From the NCBI RefSeq assembly GCF_029227915.1, contig NC_079882.1, positions 24,185,001-24,249,000 on the forward strand: a DNA stretch of 64,000 nt, in the 5' to 3' direction. The notes beneath the pieces are model-generated. The model did not search any database. It was not told the DNA's origin and was given only the letters and a program-made list of their open reading frames with translations. Shown here in pieces: positions 1-10,700 of this stretch. The DNA is from Hydractinia symbiolongicarpus (taxonomy: Eukaryota; Cnidaria; Hydrozoa; Anthoathecata; Hydractiniidae). The position numbers and the translations under genes were made by a program. How positions within the stretch are numbered: the first letter of the stretch is position 1; the number at the start of each line of letters is the position of its first letter.

Positions 1-1716
1 AAACATAAAACTTCAAAGCATACAAAAGCTCAAATGGTTTGTTCACGTGTAAGGAATTTCTATGTCATGTGACGAATTATCACATGCTTATAAGTAGAGA
101 GCATGGGGGATTTCTTGTGACTGTTCTTGTGGTTGTTTTTATTATTCTATAAAAATATTTTAACGAATTCAGATTTTTTTAGAAATTTTTAACTAATACA
201 CATTTTCTGTTTTAAAAAATATTAGAATTGCAATATATTTTAAATCGGTACATAGATACGATATAAGAAATGGCTGTTTTGGTGGCACTATTGTTACAGT
301 CAAAGCCTTCTCAATTTGATATTTTTCTGTGTAAATCTAAAAGTTTTACATGAGAATTTCAAATATAACATTCATTTGCATAGTTTAGAAAAAGCTGTGG
401 TGCACCGAATAAAATTAATTCGAAAAAGTGTATATCTGTTGACGTTTTTAGAATCAATAAAATTACAATTTTTTATTATGAATAATAGTATTTTAAAAAA
501 TTACCTTTGTGTTATTTCTTGCCCATGTCTAATTTAGGTTCCATTCTGATAAAATAATGTTAAAATGCCTCCCCCTATTTTATGGATAATAATTTTAAAT
601 CTAAGTTGGGAACGAGGCCTGGGAACGAGGATAAAACATCCTCTGAAGTAAGTAATTTTTTTTAAAGAAGAGCAAAGAAACAGGAATTATAAAAAATAAG
701 TTTGATACAAATTTGATCTTTCCAAGTAAATAGTCAACAAGCCACGAGTAAACAACATCTAAGCATGTAAAAAAAGCTTCAGCAACATTGCTTTCTTTTG
801 TGTTGCTTATGAAAAAAGCGAGGTTCCGATGTTTCGTCAGTATGCGAAAGTTCCATACCGACCTCGTCCCCATGGCTTTCTCAACAGGGCAATATTTCTA
901 TCTAATTTCTATTGAACTTCCTGATACTACTATTATAATTCGGGACATATAACTAAGAGCTCTGGGGACAAGTTTGAGTTCCGTATACTTTGCAGAATAT
1001 CTAAGTCTATTTAGTACCCAGAACTTCTTTTTCGCTTTCTGATATGTGGCTGGCGCGAAAGAATAAGTACTTCTGTTGCGCCAGCAGAGCGAAAAGGAAG
1101 CACTGGGAACGAGATTGCATCCAATATACCAATATATTCTTAAAGTACCCTCTGTTTGAATCCGAAAACTTCCTGAATATTTTATAACTCTAAACATCGA
1201 ATCAAAACAATCGAAAGTTTAGAATCTGAATCCATCGAAAAATAACGTTACTGTAGTTAAGATATAAGCTCGTTGCGAAGTTTTTCTGGTTCTTAAAAAG
1301 AACATGGAAAGGAACTGTTGGAAAAGACGATCCTTATTCAAAAGCTCAAACGTATTGTAAATCACCAGATGACAGCATCCCGGAATAAAATCAGGAATTC
1401 AGAATGATCGCATACCAAGCTATTCTTAAACGAGAAAAATTTAGGTAGGACAAATCATATTTTTGGACATTTTCTCATATGTTATCTATCATTTTCCCAC
1501 AAAAATAATTAGATATAGATACATTTTCAACTTTGTTCCCAGGCCTTTTTGTCTCTTATCAGCACTACACTTGTTAACATAGGTCCTGGGCTCACGGTTG
1601 ATACATTTTCCGACTGTTACATCATTTTAACCCAGTGACCCATTATGAATGACATTATAATTTTAATAGAGCGAAAGCTATTAGGAAAGTTTTGAATCAT
1701 TAAACGTATAACTCGT
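1..1716. other. Gene-free 5' flank with inverted-repeat element remnants
   Basis: No coding exon was recognised here. The stretch is AT-rich and holds several copies of the short element ending in CCTCGT(T/C)CCCAGG. A double end lies at about 607-630, a short whole copy at 860-974, a lone end at about 1100-1116 and a decayed copy at about 1528-1595. The small open frames are not supported by any similarity I can see. The promoter of the downstream GAREM-like gene should lie in the last few hundred bases, but I see no diagnostic motif. Confidence 0.5.
860..974. mobile_element. MITE-like copy of the CCTCGTCCCCAGG family
   Basis: The left end reads ACCTCGTCCCCATGGCTTT. The right end reads GCTCTGGGGACAAGTTTG, which is its imperfect reverse complement. 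The copy is about 115 bp with no coding content. The same ends recur across the window. Confidence 0.5.
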
Positions 1717-3195
1717 GTGAAGAGCCCATTCTTGATACATTTTAAAACAAATATGACGTACTTGAAAAATATTAAATGGAGTACAGAAAGTGTACAACTG
1801 AAATATTTTATAAAGAAATATGATTTACCACAAATCGTACAAGTTGAGGAAGGGTATTACGGTCTCAATAATGATGATACGTTTAGTTCTGGACAAGAAT
1901 TAAAATTACATTCGGTTACACGGGAGAAAAAAGTGTTATGTTACGACGATAATAATACGCCATACCACATCCCGTTATCCAACCAGGAAACGATTGAAAT
2001 TGTTACGGATAATATCGTTTTCAGCACCGTAGCTGAATTAGCAGCGGCAGTACCCTTACCGAAACACGTAAGAATGAAAAATGGGTATTTCTTTAACGAC
2101 AACGATGGTTCCCGTGCTATAGCCATTGATGAGGGAGATATATTACAAGTTATGTCTCACAATAAAATAATTTCTGAAGAAGAATTGGAAAGCCAGAGCA
2201 TAAATTTTAAGACTTCTTCGGGAGAAACAGTAAATTTGCCTTTCAGCGCTACGGTAGACATTGAGATATATTTTGAGAAAAAAAAATACACTTTAAGTGA
2301 ACTTTTCCCAGAAGACGTCACTGATATTGAGCCTTCCATAAGTTTTAAATTTACGCGGTTACCTGGGTTCGAGTTGGGCGTCTTGAGGTGTAAACAAATC
2401 TATAGCGATGACCTTGTTATTGCATCCAGCACACAAGACAAGTTAAAGTATGTGTTCACAATACCACAGCAGCTTGAACTCACAGTGAAGATCGCAGAAG
2501 GAACTATAGCAGAGGACAAAATATATGAAGAGATTCGCGCGAATTATCATAATTTTGCAGGGCTGGAAGACGAGGTGAAAACTAACCGAAGCAGTCAGAT
2601 TTTTCGAACGTCTTCAGAAGTATATAGATATCTTTACAAAAATTCAAGTGAAACGAAATGTTTGTTGGGAAACAAGGGATCACAGTGTCAAACCAACAGA
2701 CCGGTTACCCATCCTAAGTTTCGAACGATGACAAATAATCCTCCTCTTGTAGAACGCGAGAAAAAGCCTTTTCCCGCGAATAGTAAAAAAGCTTCAGCAT
2801 ATGTTTTGCCATACTCTCACGAAACCAAACATCAACAAAAAAACAACAACATTGCACCAGTGCATGTTTCAAGGGAAACTGTACAAACTCCAAAGCCCTC
2901 TGCAGACACTCATCCTGTTCATCAAAACGACATCATGGATAATCAAACAGGAGGCGAGTTTATTTCAACAAATGCAACTGAAAAAGCGGTCGAAGATATG
3001 AGTGTCGAAGAACTTTGTAATGTGCTGGAATATTTAAAATTGGAGAGTCACGTGGATTCGTTCAGAAGCAATCTTATTGATGGTTGTCTGTTGTGTAATC
3101 TTACCACTGAAGAAGTAACAGATGTCGGTTTGAGTAGGTTTGAAGCCAAGAAATTATTTCAATTTGTTAATGGTTGGCGACCGAAGATTTTGTAG
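1717..3195 (+). CDS. GAREM: GAREM-like adaptor protein (CABIT + SAM), intronless
   Basis: The predicted protein has 492 residues in one exon. Residues about 18-290 align by eye with the CABIT region of vertebrate GAREM: an early IKWS motif, then a DLPQIV stretch matching the family's LPQI. Residues about 425-490 form a SAM domain that ends in FVNGWRPKIL, almost identical to the end of vertebrate GAREM. Family knowledge: GAREM proteins are cytoplasmic adaptors downstream of receptor tyrosine kinases that bind GRB2 and promote ERK signalling. The protein is much shorter than vertebrate GAREM (around 870 residues). The central Pro/Tyr-rich region is compressed to about 130 residues with only weak Pro motifs such as REKKPFP, so GRB2 binding is uncertain. 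The start could also be the Met at 1753, which lies nearer the conserved block. Vertebrate genes have introns, so the single exon is notable. Confidence 0.88.
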   Translation: MKSPFLIHFKTNMTYLKNIKWSTESVQLKYFIKKYDLPQIVQVEEGYYGLNNDDTFSSGQELKLHSVTREKKVLCYDDNNTPYHIPLSNQETIEIVTDNIVFSTVAELAAAVPLPKHVRMKNGYFFNDNDGSRAIAIDEGDILQVMSHNKIISEEELESQSINFKTSSGETVNLPFSATVDIEIYFEKKKYTLSELFPEDVTDIEPSISFKFTRLPGFELGVLRCKQIYSDDLVIASSTQDKLKYVFTIPQQLELTVKIAEGTIAEDKIYEEIRANYHNFAGLEDEVKTNRSSQIFRTSSEVYRYLYKNSSETKCLLGNKGSQCQTNRPVTHPKFRTMTNNPPLVEREKKPFPANSKKASAYVLPYSHETKHQQKNNNIAPVHVSRETVQTPKPSADTHPVHQNDIMDNQTGGEFISTNATEKAVEDMSVEELCNVLEYLKLESHVDSFRSNLIDGCLLCNLTTEEVTDVGLSRFEAKKLFQFVNGWRPKIL

Positions 3196-3345
3196 CTAGA
3201 AAGAATTATGTAAATGGGGACTCTTAACTTCGTAATTCGTGTTTTTATAACCATAAAAGGTAATGACTTGGAGACGTTAGAAGAAAGCGTAACAAGAAGT
3301 GAAAGTGTACTTACACAGTCTAATTGTAACATACTTTGTGACGTC

Positions 3346-3351
3346 AATAAA
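3346..3351 (+). terminator. Candidate poly(A) signal of the GAREM-like gene
   Basis: An AATAAA hexamer lies about 150 bases after the stop codon, in AT-rich sequence. A second near-match (AAATAAAT) follows at about 3380. Confidence 0.45.
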
Positions 3352-3666
3352 ATATTTATAATTACGGGCTTTGTGAAATTAAATAAATCACGTGATTTTT
3401 GACGCAAACATGTGCCACAGAAATGACATTATAAATCTGCTGAAGAGTAAGAAATTTTTTAAAAATTTTAAGATATTTACCGCACCAACACATTTATAAT
3501 CGTTTAGTCACTTAAACAAACAAATTTATTTTTTATTATTATTATTCTTTATGTATTTTGCCAGTAGAAATCGCGTAGATAGAGTTCCTACTTCAATTAA
3601 TCCTGAAATGTAAGCATTAAATAGAAAGCTTCGACTCCATTCAGAAGCATATCCACGTGACCGTCT

Positions 3667-3762
3667 AATTAACGGACACTTCAAAAAGAAGACACCTCTA
3701 ATTAACGGACAAAAAGTGATTGTGCTGACAAAACAACGGCGGACACTCTAATTAGCGGACAG
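3667..3762 (+). repeat. Three spaced copies of TCTAATTARCGGACA
   Basis: The 15-mer TCTAATTAACGGACA occurs twice and TCTAATTAGCGGACA once within about 100 bp, separated by unrelated spacers. TAATTA-centred motifs of related style recur at 16.4-16.9 kb and 44.15 kb. Function is unknown. Confidence 0.6.
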
Positions 3763-3906
3763 TTTTTTTATTATACGAAGTAAAATTTGTTACTTAAAGT
3801 TCTTTATGATTCGCGAGCAAGGAAGAAAACCACGAATATTTATTTTAAACATTTTTTATGTGGCTTTTTGCATCAGCATCGCGCACTATTTCTTTACTCA
3901 TTCACT

Positions 3907-4021
3907 AACCTCGTTCCCAGGAATTTTTTGTCTCTCATCGGCGTTTTCCTCTTCTCATAGGTCTGAGGAAAAAGTGTTCGCCGATATTCAAAAAGAGACA
4001 AATTGTCCTGGGATTGAGGTT
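3907..4021. mobile_element. MITE-like inverted-repeat element
   Basis: The left end is AACCTCGTTCCCAGGAATTT. The right end is TTGTCCTGGGATTGAGGTT, its imperfect reverse complement. Inner segments also pair (TTTTTGTCTCTCATCGGCG against CGCCGATATTCAAAAAGAGA), so the whole 115 bp can fold as a hairpin. It has no coding capacity of its own. Confidence 0.65.
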
Positions 4022-4862
4022 GCTCATTCACTTATTTTTAGTGTTTATAAAAAAATATATTCTATAATTTGAGTATTTTCTACTCTTCTTAAACTAGGCT
4101 GGATGGTCCATGGGTCGACCAGTTCATGGGCTAACGCTTTCAGAATCACGTTTCCTGTCGAATTGAAGCAGGAAAAATGAGACTCTAAAACACGAGGCTG
4201 ACATTATAGATTCTTCCAATTGCTACTGAAATATTGAGAAGATAAAAAATGTACACTGATAGATTCACAGGTCTTTTACTGAAAAACATTTTAAAGGTAC
4301 GAAACAGGGTTCATTCCTCTAACCAGTTTTAAAAAATGTTAAGAAAGTTAGGAGACAGTCCAGGCTAGACTCAATAAGTAAGTTTAAAATAAAAAGCTCG
4401 TATTCACAGCTTCTGTTTTTTAAACACAGAATAAGCGCCAATTTCGCAGAAGCAATTTTCGCGATTAAGGAACTATTAGGTAATTTTCAGCAAAAAAATT
4501 ATTTTCGCTGAATTTATTTTCGCGAATTAGGGCAAAATTGACGAAAACTTTTTCTCGAGAAGATTTTTTCCCGTAATGCAATTTCCTAGAAAGTGGAATA
4601 ACATCACTTTCAACAACTAAATGTTTAAGCATAAAAACTTGTTTGGGGTTCGGCATAAATAAATGTTAGCGCAAATATTTTGATATGCTAAGTTTTGATA
4701 GAAAAATCGTGTATAAAATTTGTATAAAATATTAAGTTAAAAGAATCGAGAAAATTTTGACAACACGGACGCGTTAATGCTAATACCAAGTATTAATTAA
4801 AGTAATGGAAGAAGACACAAGGCATAATCAGAAAAAACTGGTTAATTCGTTTTAAGTATCTA

Positions 4863-5790
4863 TCACACGATGGAACACAGCCGCACAAACAAACTTCTCT
4901 TTGGTACTGTCCCACTTGGATCTATACGTTCACCATCCTGTTTTTGTTGGGGCGATTGAAATAAGTTTTCCATAGATTTACTAACACCATTGTACTTCAA
5001 TATCTCCGAGTTTGTATTTACGCCTTTTTTAGGGTGGCCATAAAGTGTTGTGTGTTTAACTAAAAGCTTTTTTGCCATAGTATGAAATAGATAGTCGATA
5101 TTGTCATCAACTTTTGCAGAGCACTCTATTGCAAGATCGATGTTTTGCAGCATAGCAAAGTCGATTGCCATATTTTGGGAAGTTTTACGTTCTTCTTCCA
5201 AATCAGTCTTATTCCCTACCAAGATTTTTAGCATGTTACCATGGTAATTGACCTCAGTTGCCCAAGATTGTAAATCATATAGCGACTCTAAGCAGTCTAT
5301 ACCATAAACTAAAATTGCTGCATCAGCATTTCTGTAGTAACTTGTTGCGATGCTACGAAATCGTTCAGCTCCTGCACTGTCCCATATTTTAAGCTGAAAG
5401 AGACAGAAAAAATTAAAACCTTTACTCGCCTGGGAATAAGAGTGACGCAGGGTACAAATGCGTATAAATATTTCCATTGTTTCCCCACATTCCATAATTA
5501 CGTTATGTTTAAAATAAATAATTTTGTTCTTAGTTTTTCTGGATTATTTTGTTCTTATTACCTTATATAATATGCTCTTAATTCGTGGCAAACTCCAGAA
5601 TTAATTTTCCCATATGCGTTCCTACCTGTATTTTAACTCCGTTTATCTCTATCAGTTTAATTCCGATATCCACGCCAATTGTCGGCCTATCGTTCTCTGG
5701 AAATGACTTTCGGATAAAACGTCTCACGATTGATGTTTTTCCTACGCCAGCTTGCCCGACGACAATTATTTTGAAAACAAAATCCGCCAT
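4863..5790 (-). CDS. Divergent Rab30-like small GTPase with a non-canonical switch II
   Basis: There are two exons, 5790-5626 and 5393-4863, joined in phase 0, giving 231 residues. The G domain is complete. The P-loop GQAGVGKT is at 12-19, switch I contains RPTIGVD, switch II is WDSAGAERF at 59-67, NKTD binds guanine, and ECSAK is the G5 box. Spacing and wording resemble Rab30, but paralogy is not certain. The usual catalytic Gln of the AGQERF motif is Ala64 here, so intrinsic GTP hydrolysis should be weak. The C terminus is CSIV, a CaaX-type prenylation box rather than the double-Cys end of most Rabs. The donor is CAG|GTAGG and the acceptor TTTCAG|CTT. The gene lies 2 kb downstream of the Rab33 gene on the same strand. 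By family it should act in membrane traffic. Confidence 0.82.
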
Positions 5791-7771
5791 TTTGTTTTGA
5801 TCATGTCGATGCTGTTATGTAAATGTCGACTAAAAAGATTTGCATGAGCAGTTGAATAAGACATGTTTGAACTTTAATATGCATATGTAATTTGGTAGCT
5901 GTTTCATTACTTGTATACACATGAATAAGGTATTTAAAAAATCATACATCTTTAAATAGTATATATGCTTTCATTTGTAAAAGTTCGTCGTCTGAGTTCT
6001 AAGTTGCAAGTCTCATAGTGTACGTGTCAAATCTCTTAAGTAATGCAATACTGTGGTGAATATAGTTGCAATTATTTACTCCTGTTTATCGAAAAAACGC
6101 TGATAATCATTTTATAGGACACAAACTGCTGGTTTCATCAATTCCACGTTAGCCCTTAGGCTCAAGTCCATAACAAAGCCAGAATACCAACATGCTATCT
6201 ATTAGCCAAAGCTCGTGAACTTTGAGATATTCAAATATAAAGGCTCGTGTAAAAGAATATTAAATTTTTCATCTGGCAGTGTAATCAAGGTCACCAACGT
6301 TGAGGTAGCAGGTCGCCAGAATTTGAGTTCAAAGACGAAAGATTTTCAGGGGCTAAAAAAGTTATAATTCTAAGGAAACAAAAGCTTTCGTTTACAATTA
6401 TGTGGGAGTTTACAAGCTTCTCCTAATTCTTCTCCACAGGAATCCATTTTTATGGCGATAAGTCAAACTCGGTAAATCTTGCGTGAACGTTTTGATTGTT
6501 TTTACCATAAGGGAAAAATTTTATTCCTTGTTGATCATAAAAAACTCTCCATCCACTTCTTGAAGTTTTTTTGAAAATTACTAAACTAATGGTTGCGAAA
6601 GAAATTTGTAATTTGAAGATTTAAATGTAAAATAAAATAAAATAGCGCCAAAATTTATGTTTGTGAATCGACAGTTTTAAAATAATTTTTGAAACGAATA
6701 GGGTCTAAAATTGCAAAGTTCTGCAATACCCTCTCACAAACGCATATAAATAAAAGCGAGGGGAAAGTAGCAAGGTTTGATAAATTTGCAAATAATAAAA
6801 AAGCAATACAACAAGAAAAATGCCTATATACAAATTTTTAATAGAAATTGGTAAAAATATTTTTAATTTTATAAATTAAATCGATTTACAATCATGAATA
6901 AAACATAAACAACAGAATACGTGCATATTGGTGCTATGCGCAATTTACAATTGCATCAGTGCTGGTGTACAATTGCATCAATGCTGGTGACCAACGGCAA
7001 ACGTTACCAATAGCAAAAAAAATGAACTTGAACAAAAATACATTTTTTTGCATCAGTGCTGGTGTACAATTGCATCAATGCTGGTGTACCGTAGGCGATC
7101 ATTTTCATTAGTAAAAAATAAAACTTAAACTAAAATACATTTTGTGTATAAACGATGTCAGCCATGGTTTTACTGTAAAAATCCCTATATTTGCTGTGAG
7201 CAAAAGAAGAACTATCCAACTTTCCTTAGCCGAATATCATCCTTATGTTAAATATACATGTTATGCTATACTAATAAATTTACACTCACAAAATAGGTCT
7301 TATTATGCGTAATAAACTTTTGCTTAAACAGAACAGAATAAATTAATATATTCTAAATGAAGCTAGGTGTATAAGACATAGCTATGTATGAGTGTGAAAA
7401 TGTAATATTTTGCTATATTGTATACATGAATCGTTTTGTCAAAGCATGTAACATCTTTAAGACAGTTCTATACTTAACAGACATACTATATTGGAATAAG
7501 TATTTATACAAACTAATTTTTTTAGATAAGAACAACTTTACAGTCTGAAATCATTCTTGAAACCACCAAGGAAAGGAGAGAAAAAAACAAAGAAAAAATT
7601 AGCATGCTTTTTAGTGATGTTTTCGAACCTAAAGTATTATTATTTCATTCCCCAAATTTTGCAGCTCTTATGAAAAAATATAAAAAGTATGATGTTTAAG
7701 GATAAAAAAAGAATAATAACCCTCTCTCCATAGGAGACTATTATAGTTTATAAATGTAATATAATTATTTA
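5791..7771. other. Intergenic stretch between the two Rab genes
   Basis: This is AT-rich sequence with no recognised gene. It must hold the promoter of the Rab30-like gene and the 3' UTR of the Rab33 gene. The only clear structure is the two-copy direct repeat at 6951-7144. Confidence 0.5.
6951..7144 (+). repeat. Two-copy direct repeat, unit about 98 bp
   Basis: Copies start at 6951 and 7049. The first 39 bases (starting TTGCATCAGTGCTGGTG) are identical. The rest is diverged but collinear, ending in AAAATACATTT in both. Each unit itself carries two tandem TTGCATCARTGCTGGTG half-units. Confidence 0.7.
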
Positions 7772-10700
7772 TCATCCAACTTTGCAGCAATTATGTTTCT
7801 CGTTGCCTTCTTTCTTTTTAAAACTTTTCCGTTGAAAAGCTTTCTTCTGTCTCCTTGGTAACGATTCTGAAGACGCAGATAATGACTCATTCACTCTGAG
7901 TCCTTTCTGACTTTGAAATTTTATTACTGAAGAATAATGTGGTGGGAATTCGAGTAAAGGAGTTTTCAGTTTTAACGTCTCTCCTAAAGATTGGAATATA
8001 GACTCTATTGTATCTACTTCTAAGTCACTTTTTGCTGAAGTTTCCCAAATGGGAAGCCCATACGAGTTGGCCAGTGCTTTTGCTTCACTGGTACGCACCT
8101 CCCTGTCAGCATGCAGGTCGCATTTATTTCCAATAATCAATTGTGGAATATACCTCACCGAGCCAACATTACAGTGGAACTCGTCTAACCATTTTTGCAA
8201 GTTGTCGAAAGACGACTTTCTCGTGACGTCATACACAAAAATAACTGCGTGTACGTTTCGGTAATAGTGCGGAACTAAACTGTAACGAAATCGCTCTTGA
8301 CCAGCAGAATCCCATAATTGTAACTAAAAATATACCAGGCTATTAGTAAGCATGAAACAGAGATTGATAAACGGCTTCTTCACAGAAACTATCCTGCACA
8401 TAACTATCAACACAAAGTTTAAAAAAACGACGTAAAAATTGTAAACACATTTGCAGCCTACAAGATCGCTACTTTGCGATAGTAGATGATCGCATTCTTT
8501 AGCACGCTCGTGCAACGAAATAATCTACGTCAGAGTGGATCATCATTCAGGAAAAATGGTAATGCTGACGTCAACAATAATTAGCACATCTTTCTGTGAC
8601 TTTAAAACAGGTGAATTTGTTGTAGAAACAGCCTATGTAAACTCGTAGCGACAAACTTATAAATTAGCTGCCTTGTTTCCAAATATTTAATTTTTTTGCT
8701 CGGAAACGAATGCTTTTTTAAAATTAGCTAATTTTTAACCGTTTTCCGCTTTTATTTTAACTATAATGACTTGATAAAATAAAAATAAAATTAAATAATT
8801 ATTGAAAAAACAGAAAATTGATGCAAACACACAAGACCAGATAAAACTTCTTAGAAATGGAGCAACAACAATTAGATCACAGCAACGATTACAACTACCT
8901 GTGGAGGCTAATGACAAAGAAGGAAGATTACTTGCTCATTACCACCTGTAGCACCAATTTGCATTATTTAAGTTGCACATACAATCTTTGATAATGAACA
9001 CAAGCCCTAATGCATTGACTAAGTGTAGAACAATTATCCACAAACATAAATATAAAACAACTTCCTTTTTACCTTTATGTCTTCTTCCCCAATAATAATT
9101 TTTTTCTCCTTAAAATCCACTCCAATAGTAGCTTCTGTTCGTTCTGGAAACTTTCCTGCACATGCACGTAATGTTAAACATGTTTTGCCAACATTCGAAT
9201 CACCTAAACATCAAATGCATGTGTAATGCAGCTAAAAAAATAAAAATACATTCACAAGAGAAAAAAGGTGTTACCAAAATATGCGGGTTCACAATACCTA
9301 AAAGAGTTAAAATTAACAAAGAATATTTCATCCATCTGCGCTTGACAAAAAACAACTTGACGAAAACTTTACTGAATATCTAATTTTATATCTGCCTTAT
9401 GGCAGTGAAGTATTTAACATATCAGTGTACACTGATATACACATGTATATGCCACTAACAGACCTCTTCTATACACTGGCACAAATCTTTTTATGCTATA
9501 AAATACAAAAAATTATCTGTGCACTAAAATTAATTTTTTAACCCCTTGTAAGCATCTACCCTCTGCCATCCACTCTTCAACCATCATCATCATTTTCTAA
9601 GGCCAGTATCCTATATATACAATTATCATAATATCATGTTATGATTAGACATGTGTTATCTGTCCTGCCCGCCATGACTTAATTTTATTGCCTGCCATCT
9701 CAATTTATTCCCCAAGTGAAAAGTTGCGTTCCAAAATGACAAACTCTGTGTATATACATAGTATGAAACAAAGCTCTCTATTAACAATATGTGTGTCTTT
9801 ACGAGGAAACCAAAACAATTAATCACAAAATACCATGGCACATGCAGACACCAATCAAGTGACACTAGCTCTGTACAGCAAATATGACTTATAAGATTAT
9901 CAGAAATGTATGAACCGTTCCACTAGCATTTTCACCAACTAGTATTTTCACAAAGTTGTCTTAAGAAATGGTTAATAGTCAAAACGACAATGTAATGTGG
10001 CCAGTAGAGTTGTCATTTTAGCAGCGACCTGTTTGTTTAAAAAATGGAATAATATGGATTGTATACATAACGTAAAGAAAGTGTAAACAGTATATATTTA
10101 TATACACATACATATTGCTAGCGTTACACAAAGAAAAAGAATTGCGGGACACAACAAATTTTATTTTGATCCAATGTATTAGACTACATATTAAGTTATA
10201 ATTAGCATACTGATTTCTCAATAATTTCATGTGTTAATCAAGTGTGTCCATTTAAAATTGCTTGGCTCACACAATGCTTTTTGTACTTTTCATTCTTTGG
10301 GCATGTTTGTGTTAAAGCTTGATTTATACTTACGGTTTAAAGGAGGAAATTTTAGAACTTCCTGTTTCCACATGGTCTTGTTCACTAACCATAGACGTCA
10401 TAAAACTTAATAGACTGTCACAGAGGTGGGTCAATTGTATGGATCCAAACTTAACAGTTTGAACCTACGAATCTTAGAAAATTACAACACAGTTATGTCC
10501 TAGATATATTAAAAAATATTGGGAAAATGTTATTATATTGCCAACCAAAATTTGTGCAATCAGGTAAGGGAAAAGTATAAGTAATTATTATCTATTGTCT
10601 ATCGTGTGGTTAACTCACTAATGAAATCATCACACAATAAAAGGCTCCAATAAAACCATGTGACCATTTATATACACATACAAAATACAATAAGTGCTCA

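Larger units (their letters stand above)
3196..4862. other. Intergenic stretch between GAREM-like and Rab30-like genes
   Basis: No gene was recognised. It holds the 3' UTR of the GAREM-like gene, a cluster of TCTAATTAACGGACA repeats (3667-3762), a whole inverted-repeat element (3907-4021) and a stretch rich in TTTTCGCGAA-type motifs (about 4440-4570). Confidence 0.5.
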
